Positions 51,056-59,839 are shown, numbered from the stretch's first letter. The stretch is DNA of 64,000 nt from Mycolicibacterium sp. MU0053 (GCF_963378095.1 NZ_OY726397.1:558001-622000); one strand, 5' to 3'. Notes: generated by a model from the letters alone, not told the origin. Numbers and translations: made by a program.

Positions 51056-53061
51056 TCCACCGATACGGTCGGGCTGGTCGGATGTGCCTGACAGGTCAGC
51101 ACATACCCGGCGTCTAGTTCGGCGGGGCCGAGCGCGAAGTTCTGGTCCATCTCCACCGTGCCGCGGGTGAGCTTGGCCCGGCAGGTGCCGCAGGCGCCGC
51201 CCATGCATGAGTAGGGTGCGTCGCCGCGCAGCTGCAGAGCGGCTTCCAGGATGGAGTCGCCGGCGGCGAGGTCGACCGTCGCCTGCTGTCCGGATAGCGT
51301 GAAAGTCACTGTCGCATCGGCATAATCGCGATTGGGGGCGGAGGCGGCGGGGTAGCCGGTGAACAGCTCCAGGTGGATGCGTTCTTCGCCGACACCGTGG
51401 GCGGTCAGCGTGGCACGCGCGGCGCTGCTCATGTCGAGGGGGCCGCAGATGAACCACTCGTCAACGGTGTCGGGGCGCAGGCTGGTGGTCAGCCACCCCT
51501 GCAACTTGTCCGCGTCGATCCGGCCGCGCAGTTCCGGGGTGTGCAGCGGCTCGTCGGACAGCACGTGTTTGATCTCCAGGCGATCGGCATAGCGCGACTC
51601 CAGCCGGGCCAGATCCTGCCGAAACATCGTCGACTCCTTGGTCCGGTTGCCGTAGATCAGCGTGAAGCGGCTCTCGGTCTCGATCTGCAGCGCTGTTTCC
51701 AGGATCGACAGCACCGGTGTGATGCCGCTGCCGGCCACCAGACCGACATAGTGCCGTTGTGCAAGCGGATCCAGCGCCGTGCCGAACCGCCCGGTGGGCG
51801 TCATCAGCTCCAACACGTCACCGGCTTTGAGCTGGGTGGCGACGAAGCCCGAGAACGCGCCACCGGGAATGTGTTTGACCGCAATCCGCAGCTGGGCACG
51901 CGTGGCCGGTGCGCAGATCGAGTAGTTGCGACGGACCCCTTCACCGCCGAGGTCGGTGCGAACGGTGATGTGCTGGCCCGGCTCGAATCGAAACTCAGCA
52001 CGCAGCGCTTCAGGGACGGCGAAGGTCACCAGGGTGCTGTCCTCGGTGATCGGATCCACCGAGGCAACCGGAATGCGGTGCAGCACGGCGTGCGGGGCGC
52101 TCGAGCGTGGCGGCATATGGACCGGCACCACCCGCCCCAGCCTCCGGTTGAGCCGCTTCCATTCCCGGTACTCGCCTGCGTTGAGGTGCTGACCGAAGAC
52201 CGTGCTGATCGCGGCATCGCGCTCCAGATAGGCCGCCTCATTGCGGTGCCACGTCTTGCGGTACCGGTAGAACGGCACCGACGGGTGGAGGTGATGCACC
52301 AGGTGGTAGTTCTGCGACAGCATCAGCGGGGTGTACAGCCACTCCATGCCCACCCGGGCGCGGGTTGCGCCGTAGCGGTTGCTGCGTTGGGTGTCTGCCA
52401 GCCCGTGGTGCGGCAGCCAGTCGAACCACCACACCAGGACGATCAGGCCGATGCGTTGGGGGACGAGGAACACGACTGCCAGCGTCCAGAAGTGGCCGGT
52501 AGCGATCACGGTCGCCAACCCGGCCAAGCCGACGATCAGCATCCCCAGCGTCTCGGCAGCTTCGGTTTTCGGTCTGCTGCGCAAGGCGCGCAGGATAAAC
52601 CGGCCGTACGACAGTTCGGGGAAGGGCCAGCGCAACGGGATCTGCCACCATCGGGAATGGGAGGCCCAGGCATCCGGGTCGAGCTCATCGTCGTTGGCGT
52701 GCCGATGGTGCTCGATATGGATGAACGCGTACGTCGGGAAGGAGATGATCGGCACCACCAGCACGAAGGCCGCCCGCCCGACGAACCGGTTGATCCAGCG
52801 CGTGCTGCTGACCGCGTAGTGGATGGCGTCGTGGCTGACGGTGAACATCACGAACGTCACCGCTGCGTTGACCGGGATGGTGACCCCAGCCGGCACCCAG
52901 CCCCGAAGATAGCCAACGGTCGAGGCCATGAACGCCGCCCAGCCGACCACCAGGAGGGCCACCGTCGGCAGGGCCAGCTTGGGTACCGGCGCGCCTGGGT
53001 CCGGCAGCGCGTGCCGTCCAGCCGATACCGATTCCGTGTCGTCGAGTGCGGCGAGGGTCAT
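51028..53061 (-). CDS. Fusion of a membrane fatty acid desaturase/hydroxylase with a ferredoxin reductase
   Basis: 677 residues combining a complete oxygenase with its electron donor. Residues about 1-300 are a membrane desaturase/hydroxylase with several membrane helices and His boxes HDAIH (77-81), HIEHH (115-119), HH (218-219) and HLVHH (253-257), which bind a di-iron centre. After a linker (about 300-335), residues 335-590 form an FAD/NAD reductase (FEPGQHITVRTDL, RRNYSICA, GLVAGSGITPVLSIL, FICGPLDMS). A C-terminal plant-type 2Fe-2S domain has Cys619, Cys624, Cys627 and Cys657. In M. tuberculosis, DesA3 and its reductase Rv3230c are separate proteins. The ATG at 53061 follows GGAG by 6 bp. 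A PucR regulator is divergent from it. Confidence 0.9.
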   Translation of the reverse strand: MTLAALDDTESVSAGRHALPDPGAPVPKLALPTVALLVVGWAAFMASTVGYLRGWVPAGVTIPVNAAVTFVMFTVSHDAIHYAVSSTRWINRFVGRAAFVLVVPIISFPTYAFIHIEHHRHANDDELDPDAWASHSRWWQIPLRWPFPELSYGRFILRALRSRPKTEAAETLGMLIVGLAGLATVIATGHFWTLAVVFLVPQRIGLIVLVWWFDWLPHHGLADTQRSNRYGATRARVGMEWLYTPLMLSQNYHLVHHLHPSVPFYRYRKTWHRNEAAYLERDAAISTVFGQHLNAGEYREWKRLNRRLGRVVPVHMPPRSSAPHAVLHRIPVASVDPITEDSTLVTFAVPEALRAEFRFEPGQHITVRTDLGGEGVRRNYSICAPATRAQLRIAVKHIPGGAFSGFVATQLKAGDVLELMTPTGRFGTALDPLAQRHYVGLVAGSGITPVLSILETALQIETESRFTLIYGNRTKESTMFRQDLARLESRYADRLEIKHVLSDEPLHTPELRGRIDADKLQGWLTTSLRPDTVDEWFICGPLDMSSAARATLTAHGVGEERIHLELFTGYPAASAPNRDYADATVTFTLSGQQATVDLAAGDSILEAALQLRGDAPYSCMGGACGTCRAKLTRGTVEMDQNFALGPAELDAGYVLTCQAHPTSPTVSVDYDAFLTDE

Positions 53062-53177
53062 GGGCTGCTCCAGAATTCTCGGTGTCGGCTGCGGCCGTTT
53101 CGGAACCGCCGAGCACAAACGCTACTGAGCTGCGGGAGCTGCGGCCATGTCCTCAGGGCACCACCCGTCGCACGGTG

Positions 53178-53196
53178 TTTGTCTTCTGGAGACAAA
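53178..53196. promoter_or_regulatory. Inverted repeat between the fusion gene and the PucR regulator
   Basis: TTTGTCT-TCTGG-AGACAAA is a perfect 7-bp inverted repeat 23 bp before the PucR start and 117 bp upstream of the fusion gene start. It is a good candidate for the PucR binding site. Confidence 0.55.
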
Positions 53197-53218
53197 TTCC
53201 TGCAGTAGGGTCCGGATC

Positions 53219-54472
53219 ATGACGCAGCAGCACAGCGACGACGGGTCGGCCGCTGCGTCGATCATCGAGGTCATCGGCCGGCTACACGGCAAGGTCGACG
53301 AGGTCACGGCACACACGCAGCGCGTCCTGATCGACGAAATCGCTGATCTGCGCGGTGATGTGCAACTGGTGCAGTTGATGCGGGACAACGTCGCCGCCAA
53401 CATCGACACCGTTTTCTCGGCGATCCGCCACGGCATACCGGTGGAGCACGTCGAGGCGCCGACGGCCGCGCTGGAGTATGCGCGGCGGCTCGCGCAGCGT
53501 GACGTGTCGGCCAACGCGTTGGTGCGCGCCTACCGGATCGGCCATCAGGTGGTGCTCAAGATCCTGCTCGAGGAACTCCGGGCCTCCGGATTGGATGCGC
53601 AACGTCGGCTCGATGTCTTCGACGGGATCCTCGAGGTGACATTCCGCTACATCGACTGGATCACGCAGCAGGTGCTCAGCGTCTACCAGAATGAATACGA
53701 CCGCTGGCAGCAGAGCCGAAACCGTGTGCAGGCGGCGGGTGTTCGAAGTGTTCTGGAGAACGACGAGGAAATCGACATCGACGCGGCCTCGACCGCGCTG
53801 CGCTACCCGCTGCGTCGGACCCATCTGGCACTCGTGCTGTGGTGTGCGGAGTCCGGCGTTCAGGACGAACTCGCCACCATGGAACGCTACGTGCAGCAGT
53901 GCGCTACCACGGTGGGCGCCCACGACGACGCACTGGTTGTCTCGGCGGACCGCCTGACCGCCTGGGCCTGGATCCCGGGGTACCCCGAGAACACCGCGTT
54001 GGTGCCGGTACCCGAGGATTCCCCACTACGCGTCGCCGCGGGTCGACCCTTGCCGGGAGTGGCGGGGTTCCGTCGTTCGCACCGACAGGCACAGCTTGCA
54101 CGCGCGGTGCTGATCGCGGCGGATTCCCATTCCGGCCGCCCGGTCAGCGCCGGCGAGCCGGGGCTGATGTTGGCCGGTCTCGCCGGTGGCGACCTGGGCG
54201 AGGCCCGTGCCTGGGTGGCCGAAGTGCTCGGACCGCTGGCCTCGGCGGGCGCGGGGGAGGAGCGGCTTCGTGAGACGCTGCGGGTGTTCCTCCGCGCGGG
54301 ATCCAGTTTCAAGGCTGCGGCTGGAGAGCTTCACCTGCATTTCAACACCGTGAAATACCGAGTGCAGCGCGCCACGGAGCGCCGTGGGCGCCCGATCACC
54401 GAGGACCGTCTCGACGTGGAAGTGGCTCTCTTGCTGTGCCATTGGTTCGGGCCGGCGGTTCTCAGCTCCTGA
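53219..54472 (+). CDS. PucR/CdaR-family transcriptional regulator
   Basis: 417 residues. The N-terminal ~170 residues form a helical sensor-like domain (VRAYRIGHQVVLKILLEEL). The middle has a GGDEF-related segment (about 205-320). The C-terminal PucR-type helix-turn-helix is at about 355-410 (SSFKAAAGELHLHFNTVKYR, VQRATERRGR, DVEVALLLCHW). Members usually activate catabolic genes in response to a metabolite. The ATG at 53219 fits the family start better than the ATG at 53147. It is divergent from the desaturase-reductase gene, with a perfect inverted repeat between them, and is the probable controller of that gene. Confidence 0.88.
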   Translation: MTQQHSDDGSAAASIIEVIGRLHGKVDEVTAHTQRVLIDEIADLRGDVQLVQLMRDNVAANIDTVFSAIRHGIPVEHVEAPTAALEYARRLAQRDVSANALVRAYRIGHQVVLKILLEELRASGLDAQRRLDVFDGILEVTFRYIDWITQQVLSVYQNEYDRWQQSRNRVQAAGVRSVLENDEEIDIDAASTALRYPLRRTHLALVLWCAESGVQDELATMERYVQQCATTVGAHDDALVVSADRLTAWAWIPGYPENTALVPVPEDSPLRVAAGRPLPGVAGFRRSHRQAQLARAVLIAADSHSGRPVSAGEPGLMLAGLAGGDLGEARAWVAEVLGPLASAGAGEERLRETLRVFLRAGSSFKAAAGELHLHFNTVKYRVQRATERRGRPITEDRLDVEVALLLCHWFGPAVLSS

Positions 54473-54475
54473 GCA

Positions 54476-55699
54476 CTACGCGATCGCGCCGGCCTCCTTG
54501 AGCTCGGCGATGCGGTCCCAGTCGACCCCGAGCTCCATCAACACCAGCTCGGTGTGCTCGGAGGCCTGCGGGGCGCGGGTGGTCTCCAGCGGTTCGTGAT
54601 TGAACTGCACGGGACCGCGGACCACCTTGAACGGATCGCCACCGTCGCCGGCCTCGACCTCGACGACCATGTCGTTGGCGATGGCCTGTTCGTCGGTGCT
54701 CAGGTCCAGCAGGCTCTGGAACGGCGCCCATTGGCCGCGCATGGTCTTCAGGTGCTGGCGCCAGTACTCGAACGGCTTGCCGGCAATGGCCTCCGTGATC
54801 AACGCGGCAGCCGCATCGGCATTTTCGATCAGCGGCATGACCTCGCTGAACCGCGGGTCGTCGGCGGCCTCGGGCAGGCCGAGATGCTCGAAGGCGTCGC
54901 GGATGTAACCGGTCGGGCTCACGATGCACAGATTGATCGTGCCGCCGTCGGAGGTCAGGTAGTTGGCCATGAACGGGTTCACCGACCCGACCGCGCCGGG
55001 CATCAGCGACCGCATGGTCTGGCCGGTCTCCATACCCTGGGTGACGCTGGCGCCGGCCGCCCACCACGCGGTGCTCAACAGCGACACGTCGATCTCGGCG
55101 GTCTCACCGGTGCGTTCGCGATGGAACAGTGCGGCCGAAATGCCGCCCGCGATGTTCATCCCGCCGATCGAGTCCCCGAACGCCGGAATGCCCTGCGACA
55201 GTGCGCCGCCGATCTCCTCGGGCGTCAGGGCGTGCCCGACACCGCTGCGGGTCCAGAACGCGGTGCCGTCGAAGCCGCCGGTGTCACGCTCGGCGCCCTT
55301 GTCGCCGTACGCGCTGCCGCGCGCGTAGATGATGTTCGGGTTCGCCGCGCGGATGTGCTCGACGTCGAACTTGTTCTTCTGCCGCTGCGCGGGCATGTAG
55401 TTGGTGAGGAACACGTCGGCGGTCTTGGCGATCTCGTAGAGGATCTCCTGCCCACCGGGGGTGGACACGTCGATGCCGACGCTGCGCTTGCCGCGGTTGG
55501 GGTGCTCGATCAGCGGGTGGCGTTCCGGGTCGAGCTGAAAGCCGCCCATGTTGATGAACCCGCGTTGGGTGTCACCGCGGACCGGATGCTCCACCTTGAT
55601 GACGTCGGCGCCCCAGTCGGCGAGGATCGCCCCGGCCGCCGGAACGAAGGTGAACTGGGCGACCTCGAGGACACGGACGCCCTCCATCGGCTTGAACAC
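54476..55699 (-). CDS. CaiB/BaiF-type family III CoA-transferase
   Basis: 407 residues. The N-terminus is GVRVLEVAQFTFVPAAGAIL with ADVIKVEHPVRGD. The catalytic Asp is in GIPAFGDSIGGMNIAGG, and a C-terminal segment has WAPFQSLLDLSTDEQ. It transfers CoA to an acid without ATP. The start is a GTG at 55699, with AAGGAGAGG upstream. It converges on the PucR gene with a 3-bp gap. An aldehyde dehydrogenase remnant and a crotonase gene lie upstream in the same direction. Confidence 0.92.
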   Translation of the reverse strand: MFKPMEGVRVLEVAQFTFVPAAGAILADWGADVIKVEHPVRGDTQRGFINMGGFQLDPERHPLIEHPNRGKRSVGIDVSTPGGQEILYEIAKTADVFLTNYMPAQRQKNKFDVEHIRAANPNIIYARGSAYGDKGAERDTGGFDGTAFWTRSGVGHALTPEEIGGALSQGIPAFGDSIGGMNIAGGISAALFHRERTGETAEIDVSLLSTAWWAAGASVTQGMETGQTMRSLMPGAVGSVNPFMANYLTSDGGTINLCIVSPTGYIRDAFEHLGLPEAADDPRFSEVMPLIENADAAAALITEAIAGKPFEYWRQHLKTMRGQWAPFQSLLDLSTDEQAIANDMVVEVEAGDGGDPFKVVRGPVQFNHEPLETTRAPQASEHTELVLMELGVDWDRIAELKEAGAIA

Positions 55700-55744
55700 T
55701 GAGAACCTCTCCTTGATGCTGCTCTAGACCGGGTCGCCGTGCCG

Positions 55745-55834
55745 CTAGGCGGGATGCCCGATGGTCTTGATCTCCAGATACTCCTTGAAGCCTTCGCCCC
55801 CGTTGACCGTCACGTTACCGGTACGCGGCCACCC
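55745..55834 (-). pseudogene. C-terminal remnant of an aldehyde dehydrogenase
   Basis: Reading down to a TAG at 55745, the frame encodes RTGNVTVNGG directly joined to EGFKEYLEIKTIGHPA. This is the end of an aldehyde dehydrogenase; compare TVNINGG and GFEEYTEIK in the intact enzyme at 15417-16883. About 24 residues containing the PFGGYKQSG interface motif are missing between the two pieces, and no start or upstream domain is present in frame. The ~115 bp up to the crotonase stop contain no intact reading frame. It is the residue of a gene once placed between the crotonase and the CoA-transferase. Confidence 0.7.
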
Positions 55835-55950
55835 GGCGATACAAAAGGGTCGTTGAGTGTCAACCCGGTGGCCTCGCCGCCGCGCGCCAATGGCCATGAG
55901 ATGGCGGAGTCGACGGCACCCTTTACTCGCGGTACCCGGCCGAGAACGAC

Positions 55951-56706
55951 TCAGCGCTGTAAGAACGACGCCACAGCATCCGCGTTTGCGCCGGTGCCGA
56001 GAAGTTGCGACATGGCTGCGTCCTCTCGCGCCGCGGCCGCGGCGATCTGCTCGCGGTGCGGGGCGTTCAACAGTCCCTTGACCGTTTTGAGTATTTCCGC
56101 CGGCTTGTCGGCCATTTGCTGCGCGTGTTGTTGCGCAACAGTCAACAACTCCTCGGGCGCACAGACTTTCCAGACCAGTCCGATCTCGCGCGCTTCCTCG
56201 GCCGAGATCCACTCCGACGACAAAAGTGCCCAGGCTGCGTTCTGGCGCCCCAATAGCAGGGGAAGCAGATACGTCGAGGCGGCCTCCGGGGGAGCGCCGA
56301 TAGCGGTGAACGGACAGCGCAATTGCGCCTCGCTCGACATGAAGGCCACGTCAGCGAAGCCGAGGATGGTCATGCCGAAACCGACGCCGACGCCGTTCAC
56401 CGCGATGATGAGCGGCTTGGACAACTCGGCGAGGGTATCGACGAGTTCAGTGAACGCGTTGCTTGTACCGGCCCCAGCCCGGGACGGCGCAGACATGTGC
56501 TCTGCGATCTCCTTGAGGTCGGCGCCGGCACTGAAAGCGCGACCGGTGCCGGTGAGAACGATGACCGAGACGTCCGGCTCGGCGACGGCGTCTCGCAGCG
56601 CCGCGCCGAGATCGGAGACCAGTTGGATGTTGAACGCGTTGAGCCGCTCGGGGCGGTTCAACGCGATCGTCCGTACGCGACCCTGATCGACGAGCATGAC
56701 GGTCAT
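55951..56706 (-). CDS. Crotonase-fold protein (enoyl-CoA hydratase/isomerase family)
   Basis: 251 residues. Motifs are VRTIALNRPERLNAFNIQLV, GRAFSAGADLKEIAEHMS and AVNGVGVGFGMTILGFAD. The classical Glu positions are Thr and Phe; an acid in IGAPPEAASTYLLP suggests isomerase-type chemistry. The ATG at 56706 overlaps the FadD stop (ATGA), so the two are translated together. It probably works on the CoA ester formed by that ligase. Confidence 0.86.
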   Translation of the reverse strand: MTVMLVDQGRVRTIALNRPERLNAFNIQLVSDLGAALRDAVAEPDVSVIVLTGTGRAFSAGADLKEIAEHMSAPSRAGAGTSNAFTELVDTLAELSKPLIIAVNGVGVGFGMTILGFADVAFMSSEAQLRCPFTAIGAPPEAASTYLLPLLLGRQNAAWALLSSEWISAEEAREIGLVWKVCAPEELLTVAQQHAQQMADKPAEILKTVKGLLNAPHREQIAAAAAREDAAMSQLLGTGANADAVASFLQR

Positions 56707-58355
56707 GATGTAACCCTCTGTGTTGCGATAGAATTCGCCCACCGATAGTCGGCCTTGCCGACCGGTGAACGACGGACTTCCGGAACCACGATCCATGCCT
56801 TCGGCACCTTGTACCGCGCTAGCTGCTGTCCGGCGTGCTGAGCCAGCACGGCTTCGTCGAACTCGGTACCGTCGACGACTTGCACCAGTGCCACCACTTC
56901 TTGTCCCCAGCGCTCATTGGGACGCCCAGTGACGATGACATCGGCGACGCTGGGGTGTGACTTGACCGCGGCTTCGACTTCTTCGGCGAAGATCTTCTCT
57001 CCACCGGAATTGATGGTGACCGAGTCGCGGCCGAGCAGTCGCACTGCGCCGTCCTCGAGAAGTCGCGCACGATCGCCGGGTACCGCATACCGCACTCCGT
57101 CGATCACGGGGAACGTCCGCTCCGTCTTCTCCCGATCACCGAGGTACCCGAGGGGTATGCAGCCCGTCTGCATCAGCCAACCGATGCTGTCCGCGCCCGG
57201 TTGCAGTAGTTCACTGAGGGTTTCGTCAGCGACGCGGGCGCCGGGACCTACCGTGAACGTTCCGGTCTGGACGGAATCCTTGGTCGACACGTAGGTGCCC
57301 TGAGGGCCGGTCTCACTTGATCCGACGCCGTCGGTGATGATTACGTTCGGCAGCAACTCATGCAACCGCTTCTTCAGTTCCGGCGACAGGGTGACGCTTC
57401 CGCTGCCGATGAGGAACAACGTCGACAGGTCGTAGGAGTTCACTTCCAGTTCGGCGATGAGCGGACGCGCCATCGCGTCGCCGATGATCATCATCGCCGA
57501 AGCGCCGGCGCCGGCGGCGACACGCAGGACATCCGCCGCGTCCAGACGAGTGTTGTCATCAGGCAGGACCAGGGTGCCGCCGAGGTTGATCTGGGTGAAC
57601 GCCCCCCACTGCGCGGCACCATGCATCAAGGGCGGCAACAACATCAGCCGCATCGGGGGCGTAGTCAAGGCCCGTTGTACAAGGTCGTCGTAGGTGTTGA
57701 CCGGCTCCCACGCGCCGGGCAGTTGACCGCCCATCGCGGCGGAGAAGATGTCATGCTGACGCCACAGCACTGCCTTCGGCATCCCCGTGGTTCCGCCGGT
57801 GTAGATGATGTGCAGATCGTCAGGCGTCACCGTGGCCGGCAACTCCGGCGCCCCCTGGGTCAATGCGTCCTCGTAGTCCACCGCCCCCGGCAGCAGTTCG
57901 TGGCCGGAGTCATCGGCCACCTGGATGAGTACGACATCATCAGGGAGCGCGTCGCGCACCTGCGCCAGCGTCGGTGCGAAGTCGGCGTGGTAGATCACCG
58001 CGGCTGGTTCAGCGTCCCCGAACAGGTAGCGCAGTTCGTCCGCGACGTAGCGGTAGTTGACGTTCACCGGCACGGTGCGCGATTTGAACGCGCCCAGCAT
58101 GGATTCGATGAACTCGTTACCGTTGCGCATATACAGCGCGACGTGATCCTGTCCCGATTCGTGGCCGGCCAGTTGGTCACGTTCGACCCGCGCCCCGAGT
58201 CCGCGTTGATGTAGGTACGACGCGAGACGTCGGCTGCGCTCAGTGAGCTGACTGTAGGTGAAGCGCCGGTCCCGCCAAATCAGGTACTCCCGGTCGGGCA
58301 CCGCAGCGCTGACCGCCTCCTGTGCCAGCGCGAGGTTGAACTGGACATCGGGCAT
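56703..58355 (-). CDS. Acyl-CoA synthetase (FadD17/FadD19-like)
   Basis: 550 residues, close to the 548 of FadD19. The P-loop is IIYTGGTTGMPKAVLWRQHD, followed by ITDGVGSSETGPQGTYVS, a C-domain with YAVPGDRARLLEDGAVRLLGR and SGGEKIFAEEVEAAV, and the catalytic Lys in SPVGKADYRWAN. This signature is found in ligases for C-26 steroid or other branched side-chain acids. It is near Mce-associated genes and an mce operon, fitting import followed by activation. The ATG at 58355 begins the operon fadD-crotonase-(remnant)-CoA-transferase. Confidence 0.88.
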   Translation of the reverse strand: MPDVQFNLALAQEAVSAAVPDREYLIWRDRRFTYSQLTERSRRLASYLHQRGLGARVERDQLAGHESGQDHVALYMRNGNEFIESMLGAFKSRTVPVNVNYRYVADELRYLFGDAEPAAVIYHADFAPTLAQVRDALPDDVVLIQVADDSGHELLPGAVDYEDALTQGAPELPATVTPDDLHIIYTGGTTGMPKAVLWRQHDIFSAAMGGQLPGAWEPVNTYDDLVQRALTTPPMRLMLLPPLMHGAAQWGAFTQINLGGTLVLPDDNTRLDAADVLRVAAGAGASAMMIIGDAMARPLIAELEVNSYDLSTLFLIGSGSVTLSPELKKRLHELLPNVIITDGVGSSETGPQGTYVSTKDSVQTGTFTVGPGARVADETLSELLQPGADSIGWLMQTGCIPLGYLGDREKTERTFPVIDGVRYAVPGDRARLLEDGAVRLLGRDSVTINSGGEKIFAEEVEAAVKSHPSVADVIVTGRPNERWGQEVVALVQVVDGTEFDEAVLAQHAGQQLARYKVPKAWIVVPEVRRSPVGKADYRWANSIATQRVTS

Positions 58356-58457
58356 TTACTTCTCCTCTACCAATGGATCGCGTCCTGACCCGAGCTATGG
58401 CTAAAGCTCAAGAACGGCAAGGGGTTACACATTTCGGTCCGATGCGCACTACCACAG

Positions 58458-58943
58458 TCAGATCGGCTCGAAGCCGGAGATGAGCCAACGGCCGTCCACC
58501 TTCTCCAGCGTGGCCCGGACGGTGGTTGCGGTGTCGGTCGGAGGTTCGGCACCGGCGGCGGCATGTTGATTGACATACGCCAATACGAGCACCTTGTCCG
58601 ATTCGGCGTGAATCACTCCTAGCGCGGGTATGGAGGCCACAGTGCGCACTTGGCGCTGCCTTGCTTCCGGGATGACCTCGTCGTGCATGAGTTGGGTGTA
58701 TTCGTCGTGGAAGGAACCGGTAAGTCTGAGCTGAGCCGCCGTGAGCGTCTGTTCCACGGTGTCCGGGGTGTAAGTCAGCATCGCCGCGATCGTTTCACCG
58801 GCTGCCGCAACGGCTTCGGTGCCGGCCGCTCTGCTCGCCGACGCGGTCTCGCTCTCGTACTTGAAGTAGGCCGCCCCGGCCGTCATCGCGATCGCAGTAG
58901 CGGGCAGAACGACGAGTGCGGCGACCTTGCGAGAGCGTGTCAC
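58458..58943 (-). CDS. Mce-associated membrane protein
   Basis: 161 residues. One N-terminal membrane helix (about 7-26, VAALVVLPATAIAMTAGAAY) is followed by an extracytoplasmic domain of alpha helix then beta strands ending LEKVDGRWLISGFEPI. This is the Mam (SnoaL/TIM44-like) layout found with mce operons, where such proteins stabilise the Mce complex. It overlaps the next Mam gene by 4 bp. It is transcribed away from the mce genes instead of following mceF as is usual. Confidence 0.82.
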   Translation of the reverse strand: MTRSRKVAALVVLPATAIAMTAGAAYFKYESETASASRAAGTEAVAAAGETIAAMLTYTPDTVEQTLTAAQLRLTGSFHDEYTQLMHDEVIPEARQRQVRTVASIPALGVIHAESDKVLVLAYVNQHAAAGAEPPTDTATTVRATLEKVDGRWLISGFEPI

Positions 58944-59521
58944 GGTACGAACTCCACATTCGACATCTTGACGCTGCCTCCGGGGTCCTTTTGCACGGTG
59001 ACTCTCATGCGCCAGTGGCGTGCGGCGCTGTCCTGTGGTTCGCCCTCAGCAGCTACCTGGACGGACAATGCAACCATCACTTGTGCCCAGTCGGATTCGG
59101 CCGATTCCAGGGCGACTTCACGGATCGTGGCCTCAGAAGAGGAATTCGCCTGCACTACGAAATCGATGAAGGATGCCGACCGCTGCTGAAAGTCGTTCAG
59201 GAACGGGTTGATTGAGGCATCGACAACACGTTTGACATCGTCCTCGACGGTCGCACTGCCAATGTTGGCGAGATTCAGCGCACCTTGGCTGGCGACTTCT
59301 ACGAAGTCCGCTTCGTTGTGAGCAAGTTGGCTTCCCCGGTGCGCTTGGTAGCCGAGCCAGCTCGCCAAGCAGGTAAGGACGAGCGCGAGCACGACGCCGA
59401 CGGCCAGCGTCGCGGTCCACTGTCCGGCCACGCCGGACGAAGCAGGTTCGGATGGGCAGGCGTCGGCACTTCGGCGTAAGCCCCACCACCGGGGACGCCG
59501 CCGGTCCCGCGATTCACCCAT
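58940..59521 (-). CDS. Mce-associated membrane protein
   Basis: 193 residues. A basic, Trp-containing cytoplasmic start (SRDRRRPRWWGLRRS) is followed by a membrane helix (about 36-56, TLAVGVVLALVLTCLASWLG) and an extracytoplasmic domain (NPFLNDFQQRSASFIDFVVQ, then strands ending VKMSNVEFVP). It pairs with the preceding Mam protein through an ATGA overlap. The two probably act together as accessory parts of the Mce system whose genes start 378 bp away on the other strand. Confidence 0.82.
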   Translation of the reverse strand: MGESRDRRRPRWWGLRRSADACPSEPASSGVAGQWTATLAVGVVLALVLTCLASWLGYQAHRGSQLAHNEADFVEVASQGALNLANIGSATVEDDVKRVVDASINPFLNDFQQRSASFIDFVVQANSSSEATIREVALESAESDWAQVMVALSVQVAAEGEPQDSAARHWRMRVTVQKDPGGSVKMSNVEFVP

Positions 59522-59839
59522 CTGGTCCTCCGTTCGGCCGACCCGCCGGCACCAATGGGCCGGCCCGGCGATTCTGAGCCGTGCGCGGTCTAGTCGAGTC
59601 GAGCAGGCACACCGCGGGTCGTACGGCAGCGAACGTATCCGACGTGTTGTACCAATGTCTAGATTCGCGTCCAGAATATCGTCGGGTCATGCAGGATGCT
59701 GCATGACGGAGATCACAACCATCCCTTGGATGTGACCACGGGGCGTGATACGTTCCATCCGCACCAGACGTAAATCTGGATTCATGTCTGATTTGAGTTC
59801 CCGCTACGAACTCAGATGCCAGTTCCAAGGAGGAATCGC
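59522..59839. promoter_or_regulatory. 318-bp divergent mam/mce promoter region
   Basis: No standard gene is seen. Two inverted repeats stand out: TCATGCAG-GATG-CTGCATGA (59687-59706, 8-bp arms) and CCAGA-N6-TCTGG (59764-59779). Related half-sites (TCTAGATT, TCCAGAAT, TCTGGATT) recur between 59657 and 59785, in an AT-richer stretch than the surroundings. The region should hold promoters for both the mam pair and the mce operon and at least one regulator site. A strong Shine-Dalgarno (AAGGAGGA, 59827-59834) lies at its right end. Confidence 0.5.

Noticed and set aside
53147..53218. Longer start for the PucR regulator
   Set aside because: The extra 24 residues cover the inverted repeat and do not resemble the family N-terminus.
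58356..58457. KstR-type operator (AACnnGTT) upstream of the FadD19-like gene
   Set aside because: No such motif was found here or in the 59522-59898 gap, so KstR control is not supported.
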